In this document: piece by piece, positions 25,437 through 34,867 of the stretch
Numbering within the stretch: the first letter of the stretch is position 1
Layout of the letters: every line of letters starts with the position of its first letter
Source: Moorena sp. SIOASIH
GTDB lineage: Bacteria; Cyanobacteriota; Cyanobacteriia; Cyanobacteriales; Coleofasciculaceae
DNA: 64,000 bases
Assembly: GCF_010671925.1 (NCBI RefSeq)
Contig: NZ_JAAHIH010000008.1
Location: 62,001-126,000 of the forward strand
Direction of reading: 5' to 3'
Notes under the pieces: model-generated
Told to the model about the DNA's origin: nothing
Databases searched by the model: none
What the model saw: the letters and a program-made list of their open reading frames with translations, nothing else
Position numbers and translations under genes: made by a program

Positions 25437-26777
25437 TTATATAAATTAACCATTCACGAACATCATTTGGATATTATCTATAGTGCAGATAATTTCAATT
25501 TTTCAACTAAAGTTTTTTACCATGATGTATCCTTCAGTTTACTGGCCAGCAAATATTCTCAAGCAGTAATTAATCAAATCGCTGCTTATATTGCCTTATT
25601 CGAGGGCATGAAACTGAGTTCACTATTTCCTAAATACTATGATATTAACCTTGTCGCTGAAAATTTAAGTCAGCCAGTGAGTGTTAGAGCTATTTACCAA
25701 GATATATCAAGGAGTCTTTGGTCAACATTGGTATGAAAATAATATAACCGATTACCCTGGTCCTGAACTTATCTATTCACAAGCTAGCTTAAGCAATAGC
25801 AAACCCATCTCTATATTTGGCGATAACTCTACCGTACTTGCAGGCTGTGGTGGTGGTAAAGATAGTATCGTAGCTATGAAAATGCTACAAGAAGCAGATG
25901 TTCCATTTGCTTCCATGCAATACTCCCACAGTGTTTATGGCAAAGCCGATATCCAACACAATTTATTTCGGGAGTCCTAGAACACGTCACCCCCATTAAA
26001 AAGCATAAAATTTCTATCTACGATGACTTTATTGACTATCCCTTTCTTCACCTATATTTTCCAGACAATACAGGAATTATCGTTCCAGAAACTCCTGTCT
26101 CTATCTTTGAATCCTTACCTCTAATGCTGCATTAGGGATACAACTACTTGGCATTAGCCCATGAAAAAAGTGCCAATACTGGTAATTTATTCTGGGAAAA
26201 ACTAGGTAAAGAAGTTAACCATCAATGGGGCAAAGGCTACGAAGCAGAAAAAGAGTTGAATGAATTCATTCAAGCAAATCTCTTATCTAATTTCTCTTAT
26301 TTCGGTATTTTGCAGCCCATCTATGACTTCCGCATCTTCAAAAATATCGCCAAATATCCCGAGGTGCTGCCTAAAATCCACTCCTGCAATATTCAAAAAC
26401 CTTGGTGCAAGAAATGTCCCAAGTGTGATTATGTATGGCTAGGTTTGATGGCTGTCTTCGAGCCAGGATCTGTAGATGCAGTCTTTGGCTCCAATTTGTT
26501 TGATGATGATGACTTACTCCCTATTTTCAGAGAAATGATCGGACTAGCTGAACATACACCCTTTGAATGTATTGGTGAAATAGATGAAAGTCGATTAGCA
26601 ATGAAAAAGTGTTTAGAAAAAGGCTTGTCTGGCAAAGCCCTAGAGATGTTCAAACATGAAGTTTTAGGAGACAGTTCAATTGCTTGGCAACAACTTGAAC
26701 AAAAGTATGACCGAGTATATGACACGGAACATGCTATTCCCGATTGGATATTTAGTAAGATTAGAGGGCAACTTTAA
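25437..26777 (+). pseudogene. Decayed PP-loop-like protein, possibly MurL-related
   Basis: Reading through the lesions gives a protein of about 440 residues. It starts with the hydrophilic LTIHEHHLDIIYSADNFNF segment. Then come FEGMKLSSLFP, FGQHWYENN, an ATP-type loop GCGGGKDSIVAMKML, ALAHEKSANTGNLFW, and a cysteine cluster KPWCKKCPKCDYVW. It has a frameshift at about 25705, another at about 25975, and a TAG at about 26134 in ESLPLMLH*GYNYLA. The layout reminds me of UDP-MurNAc-L-Ala-L-Glu epimerase (MurL)-type proteins, but I am unsure of that name. It lay directly behind the methyltransferase, as a two-gene unit. Confidence 0.6.
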
Positions 26778-26910
26778 GTTTTAAAGCCAAGGAGCAACTC
26801 ATCAGACCAACTCCTATTGGGAGCAGTCGAGGGGGACGATTACTTGCCCCCCCTTCCAATTAGATCTGGTAGATATTGACTTGGCCGTTTCCGTTGTAAC
26901 TTGAAGAAAT

Positions 26911-28074
26911 TTACAACAACCCAGCAAAATGTAGCGGTCCAGTACCACTAATTAACTCCAACAGTAAAGCAATAAACCCAATCATAGCCAGACGACCATT
27001 CCAAACTTCTGCTGCTGTAGTCATGCCCCACTCCCAGCGCTCGGGAGGGTAAATTTTGACTGTCTTTGGCGGACGAATCACATCGGAGAGTTCACGGCTG
27101 GGTGATTCGAGAGCGTCAACTACCAAAGTTGTCAAAGACTCAATAAATAGGGGATGGGTATTGAGGGCTGGTACCCGCTCAAAGTGCTTAATTCCTGATT
27201 CTTCTGCTATTTCTCGATACTCAATGTCAATTTCTTGGAGGGTTTCGATATGTTCTGAGACAAAACTAATCGGGACTACCAGCAACTCTTGAGTATTCTT
27301 AGCTCCGAGTTCTTGCAACGCATCTTCAGTGTAGGGTTGGAGCCATTCTACCGGACCAACCCGACTTTGATAGGCCAGAGTATGGGGATTGGGGCGGTTG
27401 AGGGTTTTCATAATTAAGGAAGTGCAATCCTCAATTTCTTGCTGGTAGGGGTCTCCAGCTTCTGTGACATAGCTGATGGGTACACCGTGAGCACTGAAGA
27501 ATATATGAACTTGATCGGGATTAGAAAACTTATCGAGTTCCTGAGCAATTAAATCAGCCATGGCTTGTAGGTATTGTGGCTGCTGGTACCAGGAGGGAAT
27601 GACTGTGTGTTCAATCTTGCTCAGGTCTGGGTCTTCTTTCCACAGACTTTCTAGCAGACGGAAGCTAGAACCACTGGTGCTGATGGAAAATTGGGGATAA
27701 AGCGGTAAAATAACTAAGCGTTCGATACCATCGGCTTTGATGGTTGCGATCGCTTCTTCTGTGAAAGGATGCCAGTAACGCATTCCTACATAGACACTGA
27801 CCTCTTGCCCTTTCGTTTGCAAATGTTCCTGGAGGGCTTGAGCCTGGGCGTCTGTAATCTTCCGTAGAGGGGAACCACCACCAATTTGCTTGTAGTTCTC
27901 CTGGGATATCTTAGCACGCTTAGTGGAGATTAGCCAAGCCAGGGGTTTTTGCAGCCAGGGAAAAGGCAGGCGAATGATTTCCGGGTCAGAAAACAGGTTG
28001 AATAGAAAGGGACGAACATCCTTTAACTGATCTGGCCCACCTAGATTAAGCAATAATACCCCAACACGACCCAT
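26911..28074 (-). CDS. hemH: Ferrochelatase with C-terminal chlorophyll-binding-like domain
   Basis: The 387-residue enzyme inserts iron into protoporphyrin IX, the last step of haem synthesis. It begins MGRVGVLLLNLGGPDQL and carries the catalytic region FSAHGVPISYV with the conserved His, plus family strands VGMRYWHPF and GPVEWLQPY. After a proline-rich linker the C-terminus has a single transmembrane helix with the CAB/HLIP motif AEVWNGRLAMIGF, typical of cyanobacterial and plastid ferrochelatases. It anchors the enzyme to the thylakoid and can bind pigment. ATG 28074 is preferred to the GTG three codons upstream. Confidence 0.96.
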   Translation of the reverse strand: MGRVGVLLLNLGGPDQLKDVRPFLFNLFSDPEIIRLPFPWLQKPLAWLISTKRAKISQENYKQIGGGSPLRKITDAQAQALQEHLQTKGQEVSVYVGMRYWHPFTEEAIATIKADGIERLVILPLYPQFSISTSGSSFRLLESLWKEDPDLSKIEHTVIPSWYQQPQYLQAMADLIAQELDKFSNPDQVHIFFSAHGVPISYVTEAGDPYQQEIEDCTSLIMKTLNRPNPHTLAYQSRVGPVEWLQPYTEDALQELGAKNTQELLVVPISFVSEHIETLQEIDIEYREIAEESGIKHFERVPALNTHPLFIESLTTLVVDALESPSRELSDVIRPPKTVKIYPPERWEWGMTTAAEVWNGRLAMIGFIALLLELISGTGPLHFAGLL

Positions 28075-28181
28075 AGTTAACACAGCTTCCCATAACTTTC
28101 ATATTTGTTACTGATTTTAACAATATATTTTTTAACTTAAATTTGCAACAAGAAACACAGATCTTTACCAAGGAGTGAGTA

Positions 28182-28808
28182 GTGGCAACAGTTCTTAGAG
28201 CTTGGAGTTATCAGTACCAATGGCTGTATGATACGATTTCCCGGATCGCGGCTTTGAGCGTGGGTGGAGAGAGACGATTCCGCCAGCTACCGTTACAGGG
28301 CTTAACAATTCATTCAGGAACCAAAGTGCTAGATCTGTGTTGCGGCAGTGGTCAGGCAACCCAGTTCTTGGTGGAATTGTCTGAGCATGTCACTGGCTTA
28401 GATATTTCGCCACTATCCCTAGAACGAGCGCAACGGAATGTTCCCCAGGCCAACTATGTAGAGGGTTTGGCTGAACAGATGCCCTTTCCAGATGCTCAAT
28501 TTGATCTAGTTCACACCAGCGCAGCACTCCATGAAATGACCCCTGAGGTGTTGCAGCAGATTATTCAGGAGGTTTACCGGGTGCTTAAACCAGGAGGAGT
28601 GTTTACCCTGGTGGATTTGCACAAGCCAACTAATATTTTGTTTTGGCCAGGGTTAGCGGTATTTATGTGGTTGTTTGAGACCGAGACAGCTTGGCAATTA
28701 CTGGAGACTGACTTGGTCAAGGAGCTTGAGCAAGTGGGGTTTAAGGTATGCGATCGCTCTTTGCACGCAGGTGGTAGTTTACAGGTGATTCAGGTGACCA
28801 AAGGGTAA
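28182..28808 (+). CDS. UbiE-like SAM-dependent methyltransferase
   Basis: The 208-residue protein is a class I methyltransferase with motif I VLDLCCGSGQATQFL, acidic VTGLDISPLSL, and the post-motif RVLKPGGVFTLVDLH. The start is GTG 28182 with AAGGAG seven bases upstream. It is divergent from hemH. Similar cyanobacterial proteins are annotated as quinone or generic methyltransferases. The sequence alone does not identify the acceptor. Confidence 0.85.
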   Translation: MATVLRAWSYQYQWLYDTISRIAALSVGGERRFRQLPLQGLTIHSGTKVLDLCCGSGQATQFLVELSEHVTGLDISPLSLERAQRNVPQANYVEGLAEQMPFPDAQFDLVHTSAALHEMTPEVLQQIIQEVYRVLKPGGVFTLVDLHKPTNILFWPGLAVFMWLFETETAWQLLETDLVKELEQVGFKVCDRSLHAGGSLQVIQVTKG

Positions 28809-28968
28809 AGGCCGACAGTAACCAAAAAACCTACCTGAAGGGAAGGCCAAGGGCGAACAACTTTCAACTTTAAACCTTCAACCTTCAACCTTGGCCTTTC
28901 GGCCACGCTACGCGAACAACCTTCAACCTACCCTACACCAACGCCAAAGGCGAACAACCAAATAAGCT
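28809..28968. repeat. AACCTTCAACCTT repeats with a GGCCTTTCGGCC palindrome
   Basis: Between two convergent genes lie several AACTTTCAACTTTAAACCTT and ACCTTCAACCTTCAACCTTG units around GGCCTTTCGGCCACGCTACG. The same family entered the ABC ATPase linker (2037) and glsF loops. Confidence 0.75.
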
Positions 28969-29955
28969 TCAACCATACAGCTCACCTACATATTCCCCAT
29001 AACCGTTGTAAGGTAGGGTGGGTCGTTTTTCCCAGGATAAGTTGGGACCGCTACTGATGAATCTTTCTGTCGCTTGTGACCATCTGGGGTGAGGCTTATT
29101 GGGGTTAACATTTCCCTCAAAGTCATATTCATAGGAATTGATAGTATTCCAGTAGGTAGCTGGCTGGTTAGCTAAAAACTCGACTTTGACTATGGATTTT
29201 GCTCCTTTAAAACCATATTTCCAGGGCAGTACCATGCGAATAGGAGCACCATGTTGCTTGGGTAATAGATGACCATAAATACCAATAGCAAAAAATGCTA
29301 GTTCGTTAGCCATTTCCTCAACACTTAGACCTTCGGTATAAGGCCAAGGTAAGGAACCAAGGTGTATGCCTGGACCAATCGTAATTTTGCGGTCATAATA
29401 GGAGGTAAATCGCACAAATTTAGCCTCTGAAGTAGGTTCTACTGCTTTGATCAGCGCTTTCATCGGAAATCCGATCCAGGGTAGCACCATTGACCACGCC
29501 TCTACACAGCGGAAGCGATAGATCCGCTCTTCGATGGGAAATTTAGTTTGCAGATCATCTAGGTCATAGGTTTGGGGATTTTTGACTAATCCCGTCACCT
29601 CTAGCTTCCAGTCTTTAGTTGGTAAATTTTGGGCTGCTTGCCAGATCGATTTATTGCCCCCAAATTCATAAAAATTGTTGTACTGTCCAGCGAGCTCCTC
29701 ATCAGTGATGGGTCTGTCAACACTGGCAAAAGCTGGATTAGTTGCTAAGGATTTGAACTTGGGTTGATTTAGGGTTTCCCAAAGAGCTTTGTCTGAGGCA
29801 GAGGAACCTTGACAACCAAGAATTGATAGCATTCCAGTGCCTAGGCTGGCACCAACTAAATTTTTGAGAAAGCGACGTCGGTTAGAATAAGCCGTTTCTG
29901 AGGTGACTTGTTGCTCTGGCAGTTCCCAGGACTTTGGTACACGAATGATGGTCAT
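28969..29955 (-). CDS. msrP: Protein-methionine-sulfoxide reductase catalytic subunit (MsrP/YedY type)
   Basis: The 328-residue molybdopterin protein repairs oxidised methionines in exported proteins. A twin-arginine signal (NRRRFLKN, residues 25-32) precedes a hydrophobic stretch ending in SILGC. The Cys48 context resembles a lipobox, so it may be a Tat-exported lipoprotein. Cys150 in YRFRCVEAWSM is the expected molybdenum ligand, and PWIGFPMKALI and the arginine-rich cofactor segments follow. The membrane haem subunit MsrQ is not adjacent. Confidence 0.92.
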   Translation of the reverse strand: MTIIRVPKSWELPEQQVTSETAYSNRRRFLKNLVGASLGTGMLSILGCQGSSASDKALWETLNQPKFKSLATNPAFASVDRPITDEELAGQYNNFYEFGGNKSIWQAAQNLPTKDWKLEVTGLVKNPQTYDLDDLQTKFPIEERIYRFRCVEAWSMVLPWIGFPMKALIKAVEPTSEAKFVRFTSYYDRKITIGPGIHLGSLPWPYTEGLSVEEMANELAFFAIGIYGHLLPKQHGAPIRMVLPWKYGFKGAKSIVKVEFLANQPATYWNTINSYEYDFEGNVNPNKPHPRWSQATERFISSGPNLSWEKRPTLPYNGYGEYVGELYG

Positions 29956-30400
29956 AAAGTAAGTGATATTGTTGACGGTGAGCTTTTAGCAGTCAGCCTC
30001 TGAGGCTAGTCGAGCTTATAGCTGGCAAGGGTAGCTTTTCAAGTAGCACCTTGACTGATAGCGTGGGTTAAAACCTTAAGGTAAGCATTCAGCTATCAGC
30101 CGTCAGCTGTCAGCCGTTGGCACCTCAAGTAGCGTGCGCGTAGCACAGCTTAATGCTTACACTCAGATTAAACGTTCGCGTAGCGTGACCATAGGCCAAG
30201 GCCAAAGCTTACCTCTTTTATTGAAAAGCTGATAGCTGATAGCTGATAGCTTAAGTTATGCTTGTGCAAAGTTATAGTTAAAATTACTACCGCTGATTTT
30301 TTTTTCTAAGGATGTATTCGGATGCCAGATTAATGTCATGACTACTAAAATAAAAATAAATAAATAAAATAACGTAAATAAAAAAACCAGGAGAAAGCTG
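29956..30400. repeat. Spacer of TAAGCATTCAGC-family repeats
   Basis: About 30082 begins GGTAAGCATTCAGCTATCAG, and about 30150 ends AGCTTAATGCTTACAC, a probable element of roughly 75 bp. Then follow GTTCGCGTAGCGTGACCATA and GCTGATAGCTGATAGC runs. From about 30330 an AT-rich AAATAAATAAATAAAAT region precedes the next gene. No gene is seen. Confidence 0.65.
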
Positions 30401-30775
30401 ATGATCCGTAAAACACTAGTTATAGTAGGAATCGGCTGGATAGTTGTGGGATTGGTACCTCTTGCCTATGCTCAGTCAGGAGCACAGTCTAGTGAGCCAA
30501 GCGGTTCAGTAACCCTGTCTGGTGACACCCTCCGCCAAGTTAATGGTCGCACCGTCTCAGACGATTATGGCACCTTTTTCCCAACATCACTAGAGCTGGA
30601 GGAAAAGGAAGGCTTAGGTAACAATTTACAGCCTAAGTTCAAGGTTGGTTCAAGGGACAATGTAGACATAGTTTTTGGGGATACCATCCAGCAGGAAGAA
30701 CTGAATGTGTTTCCTCAATCCCCAACTAATCGTAATACTCAAAAAGTCCAGTTGGCGGTTCCACTAAGAGAGTAA
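30401..30775 (+). CDS. Small secreted protein of unknown function
   Basis: The 124-residue protein begins with a clear signal peptide (MIRKTLVIVGIGWIVVGLVP, cleaved after AYA-Q). The mature part is polar, rich in Ser, Gly and Gln, with no cysteines and no recognised domain (SGSVTLSGDTLRQVNGRTVS, FKVGSRDNVDIVFGDTI). An AGGAGAAAGCTG site precedes the ATG. It ends 21 bp before the stop of pdxA, which is convergent. Confidence 0.7.
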   Translation: MIRKTLVIVGIGWIVVGLVPLAYAQSGAQSSEPSGSVTLSGDTLRQVNGRTVSDDYGTFFPTSLELEEKEGLGNNLQPKFKVGSRDNVDIVFGDTIQQEELNVFPQSPTNRNTQKVQLAVPLRE

Positions 30776-30796
30776 AGGTTGAGTACAAGGCAAGTT

Positions 30797-31930
30797 CTAA
30801 CCACTGATAGCTAAAGGGTTACTCAACCTTTGCTTCACCAGTTCAGTAGCCAGGCTAATTGCAGCCTTCATGCTAGTAGCGTTAGCAATGCCAAGACCGG
30901 CAATATCAAATGCTGTGCCATGATCAGGAGAAGTGCGCACAAACGGTAAACCGATGGTAGTGTTGATCGCTCGATCAAATGCCATGAGTTTGACAGGAAT
31001 TAAGCCCTGGTCATGATAAAGTGCCAAATAAGCATCATAAGCATTATCAGCGTACTGCTGGTGGTTGCCGTACCAAGCCTGACCAGGTTTTACCCAAAGC
31101 GTGTCAGGAGGTACAGGTCCATCTAATTGGATAGTCGGGCGTTGCTGGCGCTCTTGCTCTAGCCAGGGAATCAGCCAATCTTGTTCTTCACAACCTAGCT
31201 GACCCTGCTCACCACTATGAGGATTTAACCCAGAAATCGCGATTCGAGGTTTCTTGATGCCAAAATCACTAGCCAAGCAGGCGATCAGTAAGTCTAGTTT
31301 ACTCGCCATCAATAGTGGCGTTAAGGTGTTTGGTACTTGACTTAAGGGAATATGTGTGGTAGCTAAAAGTGTACGTAGGACCCAACCACTATGGGGCGAT
31401 CGCGCTACGAACAGCATCCCAAATTGTTTGACACCAGAATACTGGGCTAGCACTTCAGTTTGACCGGGATAATCATGTCCTGCGGCTTTCCAGAGAGACT
31501 TGGCAATGGGTGCGGTCACGATACCATCAAACTGACCACGTTGGGTGAGTGCGATCGCATTTTCGAGATACATAAAACTAAGAGCACCACTAGCAGCATT
31601 ACCAACACCTGGGGTGATTTGAGGCCGTTGTCCATAATCCAACTCAATGTCAATTATTGATAATCTCTCTGGGGAAGCTAAAGTAGCTACATCTTCAATC
31701 CCCTGCTGACGTAGCTGGGTGTAAGCCCCATTCAAGAGGTACCGATTGCCAATCACCGTTATCTCACAATTGCTAGTGACTTGGGAATCTGCCAATGCCT
31801 TGAGGACAACTTCTGGTCCAATGCCTGCCGGATCTCCCAAGGTCACCGCTAACCGAGGACGCCTTGGTGGTGAGTTAAGTTTTCCTGTCAAAGACATGTT
31901 CTGATGGTTTGTTGACAAGTCTGACATCAT
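30797..31930 (-). CDS. pdxA: 4-hydroxythreonine-4-phosphate dehydrogenase
   Basis: The 377-residue NAD-dependent enzyme acts in pyridoxal phosphate synthesis by the DXP-dependent route. Signatures include LAVTLGDPAGIGPEVVLKAL near the N-terminus, GYDYPGQTEVLA-like metal region (AGHDYPGQTEVLAQYSG), the LNPHSGEQGQLG strand, and the C-terminal HDQGLIPVKLM and RTSPDHGTAFDIAG motifs. The N-terminal 25 residues before LAVTLGDP are an extension. The true start may be an internal Met. Confidence 0.95.
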   Translation of the reverse strand: MMSDLSTNHQNMSLTGKLNSPPRRPRLAVTLGDPAGIGPEVVLKALADSQVTSNCEITVIGNRYLLNGAYTQLRQQGIEDVATLASPERLSIIDIELDYGQRPQITPGVGNAASGALSFMYLENAIALTQRGQFDGIVTAPIAKSLWKAAGHDYPGQTEVLAQYSGVKQFGMLFVARSPHSGWVLRTLLATTHIPLSQVPNTLTPLLMASKLDLLIACLASDFGIKKPRIAISGLNPHSGEQGQLGCEEQDWLIPWLEQERQQRPTIQLDGPVPPDTLWVKPGQAWYGNHQQYADNAYDAYLALYHDQGLIPVKLMAFDRAINTTIGLPFVRTSPDHGTAFDIAGLGIANATSMKAAISLATELVKQRLSNPLAISG

Positions 31931-32058
31931 TCCTGAACACTCCCGGACCCTAACCCCTTTGCTGAAATAGTCTTGCTCAGGATTTCCATAGCATTGCTAT
32001 ATTCGGGCACCCTAGTCATGATACCTTGTAACAAAAGTACATAGGAGATCATAAAACA

Positions 32059-32163
32059 ATGGGTACAGAAATTTTCAATGCAGCGTTTTTGTCCTTCACC
32101 CTGATTCTTGTGGGTTTGGGCTTAGGCTTCTTATTACTCAAAATCCAGGGAGTGTCAGAATAG
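32059..32163 (+). CDS. petM: Cytochrome b6f complex subunit 7 (PetM)
   Basis: A 34-residue single-helix membrane protein starts at ATG 32059, ten bases behind AGGAGA. It reads MGTEIFNAAFLSFTLILVGL and ends LLLKIQGVSE, matching the PetM pattern of one transmembrane helix followed by the conserved (I/L)KIQG-acidic tail. It sits in the thylakoid b6f complex. It lies upstream of ycf39 on the same strand; this adjacency is common in cyanobacteria. Confidence 0.88.
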   Translation: MGTEIFNAAFLSFTLILVGLGLGFLLLKIQGVSE

Positions 32164-32385
32164 TTTCTAGTGAATGGGTTATGGGGTAACGGCTGTGGGG
32201 TTTGGTCAAGGATTCTTTCACAGTTTTCTTCCAAATCCATCACTTATGCTGTCTTATCCTACACCCGTTCTCCCACGCCCCTCACCCGATGGCGTTGCCT
32301 ATTGACTAGCTGGAAAATGAGAGATCGACAAAATTTCTGATAGAATCTTATAGAAAGTTTAAGATTCCTTACTAAAATTACTATA

Positions 32386-33363
32386 ATGAACTTGTTGGTC
32401 GTCGGTGCAACTGGCACCTTAGGAAGACAGGTGGTTCGTCGTGCACTGGACGAGGATCATCAGGTACGCTGTCTTGTACGCAGTCCACGAAAAGCTTCTT
32501 TCCTAAAAGAATGGGGAGCCGAACTAGTACAAGGGGACCTTTGTGTTCCAGAAACCCTGCCAAAAGCCCTGGAAGGGATCACAGCTGTCATTGATGCGGC
32601 AACATCGAGACCAACAGATTCTCTGACCATCAGACAGGTAGACTGGGAAGGGAAAGTTGCCCTGATTCAAGCTTCTGTGGCTGCTGGTATAGAAAGATAT
32701 GTCTTTTTCTCAATTCTGGGAAGTGAGAATTTTCCTCATGTCCCACTGATGGAAATAAAGCACTGTACAGAACTATTTCTGGCAGAATCGGGATTGCCAC
32801 ACACAATATTGAAACCGAGTGGCTTTATGCAAGGCTTAATCGGCCAGTATGCGATCCCGATTTTGGATGGACAGGCGGTTTGGATTACAGGAGAAACCTC
32901 TCCCATCGCCTATATGAACAGCCAGGATATCGCTAAGTTTGGCATTCGCGCTCTTGAAGTTCCAGAAACAGTAAATCAGACATTCCCGGTTGTGGGAACC
33001 AGAGCCTTTAGTACCTACGAAATCATTAACCTGTGTGAGCGGTTGTCCGGTAAAGATGCTAAAATAGCCCGACTCCCAATAAATTTTTTGCGGGGTGTGC
33101 GCCGATTCGTGAGATTTTTTCAGTGGGGTTGGAATGTGGCAGATCGGCTTGCCTTTACTGAGGTGCTAGTTAGCGGGAAACCTCTGGATGCACCGATGGA
33201 GGAGGTATACGAGGTCTTTGGCCTAGACCGGAAGGAAACCACAACCTTGGAAGAATATCTGCAAGAGTACTTTAACCGGATTATGAATAAGCTCAAAGAA
33301 ATCGATTACGAGAAAGCTAAAAAGAAGTCTAAGAAGAGGACTCCTTTTAAATCTAAATCCTAG
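32386..33363 (+). CDS. ycf39: Ycf39/HCF244-like NAD(P)-binding protein
   Basis: The 325-residue atypical short-chain dehydrogenase has the N-terminal GATGTLGRQVVRRAL dinucleotide loop and the NmrA-like RCLVRSPRKASFL segment. It also has YVFFSILGSENF and a basic C-terminal tail (KKKSKKRTPFKSKS). Ycf39 works with high-light-inducible proteins in photosystem II reaction-centre assembly and delivers chlorophyll to newly made D1. The classical YxxxK catalytic pair is not obvious, as expected for this family. The start is ATG 32386. Confidence 0.9.
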   Translation: MNLLVVGATGTLGRQVVRRALDEDHQVRCLVRSPRKASFLKEWGAELVQGDLCVPETLPKALEGITAVIDAATSRPTDSLTIRQVDWEGKVALIQASVAAGIERYVFFSILGSENFPHVPLMEIKHCTELFLAESGLPHTILKPSGFMQGLIGQYAIPILDGQAVWITGETSPIAYMNSQDIAKFGIRALEVPETVNQTFPVVGTRAFSTYEIINLCERLSGKDAKIARLPINFLRGVRRFVRFFQWGWNVADRLAFTEVLVSGKPLDAPMEEVYEVFGLDRKETTTLEEYLQEYFNRIMNKLKEIDYEKAKKKSKKRTPFKSKS

Positions 33364-33376
33364 TATTTCCTGGAAA

Positions 33377-33492
33377 GATGCAGCGAGGTCTTGGGGAGCC
33401 AGTGGGGCAAAAGTTGGTCTCAACGAGGCTTCCAAGGTGCTCCCGCAAGGGTGACCACACAGCCGGTCCCCATAGGGCGACTGCATCAAGAC
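33377..33492. repeat. Reverse-oriented GTCTTGATGCAG element
   Basis: The block GATGCAGCGAGGTCTTGGGG ... GGGCGACTGCATCAAGAC is the family seen at 697 and 14763, here on the other strand and with GTCCCCATAGGGCGACTGCA inside. It fills the ycf39-nadK spacer. Confidence 0.8.
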
Positions 33493-33564
33493 ATTACCTG
33501 ATTAAATGACAATTGTCTATGATGTTCCAGATAATTTATTTCAAGTAGTTCAAGACAGGGACTG

Positions 33565-34488
33565 GTGAGTATACCAAAAGCAGGCATTATCTACAACGAC
33601 CTTAAACCAATGGCTTGTAGCGTTGCTCAAGAGTTGCACAACCAATTGAGGACTGCGGGTTGGGAAGTGTGTATGGCGACAGGGGTTGGGGGAATTCTCG
33701 GTTATTCGAGTCCTCAATCACCAGTGTGTCATACACCGATGGACAAACTAGCCCCCCCTGGTTTTGATGACCAGATGGCTTTCGCAATTGTATTAGGGGG
33801 AGATGGTACAGTACTAGCCGCTTGTCGCCAAGTGGCTCCCCAAGGGATCCCTTTGCTAACGGTGAATACAGGTCACATGGGTTTCTTGACAGAAACCTAT
33901 GTCAATCAGTTGCCTTCTGCCTTGGAACAGGTCATGGCACAAGAGTATGTTATAGAAGAACGGTCGATGCTTTCTGTGCAGATCCTGCGAGATGAGAGGA
34001 TTTGGTGGGAGGCACTTTGTTTAAATGAAATGGTATTGCACCGGGAACCGTTGACGAGTATGTGCCATTTTGAGGTACAAATAGGACATCACGCACCAGT
34101 GGATATTGCAGCTGATGGTATAATTGTTTCCACACCCACTGGCTCTACTGCCTATTCTCTAAGTGCTGGAGGACCAGTATTAACTCCTGAGGTGCCGGTG
34201 TTGCAACTGTTGCCCATCTGTCCCCATTCTTTGGCATCTCGGGCATTAGTCTTTGCCGACACAGAGCAATTAAGCATTTTTCCCGCTACTCCCAATTCGA
34301 TGGTGATGGTAGTTGATGGAAATGGTGGTTGCTACGTAATACCAGAAGATAAAATAAAAGTTAAGCGATCGCCTTACTCAGCTCGATTTATCCGTTTGCA
34401 AGCACCAGAGTTTTTCAGAGTTTTGCGAGAAAAGTTGGGGTGGGGATTGCCACACATTGCTAAACCGACCTCTGTGGAGTTGCCTTAG
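33565..34488 (+). CDS. nadK: NAD kinase
   Basis: The 307-residue cytosolic enzyme phosphorylates NAD to NADP. The diacylglycerol-kinase-like GGDGT motif is at residues 78-82 (VLGGDGTVLAA). The downstream signatures are NTGHMGFLTE, LNEMVLHR, and the glycine-rich TPTGSTAYSLSAGGP. The start is GTG 33565 by reading frame, without a strong ribosome site. Cyanobacteria usually have two NAD kinases; which paralogue this is cannot be decided here. Confidence 0.94.
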   Translation: MSIPKAGIIYNDLKPMACSVAQELHNQLRTAGWEVCMATGVGGILGYSSPQSPVCHTPMDKLAPPGFDDQMAFAIVLGGDGTVLAACRQVAPQGIPLLTVNTGHMGFLTETYVNQLPSALEQVMAQEYVIEERSMLSVQILRDERIWWEALCLNEMVLHREPLTSMCHFEVQIGHHAPVDIAADGIIVSTPTGSTAYSLSAGGPVLTPEVPVLQLLPICPHSLASRALVFADTEQLSIFPATPNSMVMVVDGNGGCYVIPEDKIKVKRSPYSARFIRLQAPEFFRVLREKLGWGLPHIAKPTSVELP

Positions 34489-34569
34489 GGCTATTGTTCC
34501 TGTAAGCTCCTCAGTCTAAATTAAGAATTAAACAGCCTAGCAAGGGTCAAGGGGGGTTAGGCAGGAGTG

Positions 34570-34833
34570 TCAAAAATGGTGATTGCTCCTGAATATTACG
34601 AGAACACAATTAGCTGGAATCAAATAACCATAAGGGTTTCCTGAACGTGTTGCTCGAAAATTGTATTCATACCACCTAGTACTATTAATCTCGATCTGGT
34701 AGTTTCTGGTGGGGTCTGGTGGTGTCCAATATCCATATATTACGTAATCTGTCAAATGCAACTTCGGATCAGGGGGGCTTGTGCAACTATACCCCGGTAA
34801 GATAGGAGTATCCACCAGCAACTGGCTATTCAT
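34570..34833 (-). CDS. Possible small protein, weakly supported
   Basis: An 87-residue open frame fills a 380-bp spacer between nadK and the DUF6930-like gene. It has aromatic-rich, ordinary-looking composition (LTDYVIYGYWTPPDPTRNYQ, TRWYEYNFRATRSG) and one Cys near each end of the sequence. There is no clear ribosome binding site. It could be secreted or a relic. I do not recognise it. Confidence 0.3.
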   Translation of the reverse strand: MNSQLLVDTPILPGYSCTSPPDPKLHLTDYVIYGYWTPPDPTRNYQIEINSTRWYEYNFRATRSGNPYGYLIPANCVLVIFRSNHHF

Positions 34834-34867
34834 GGTCGGTACTTAGGCAATCAACCCAAACTATTCT

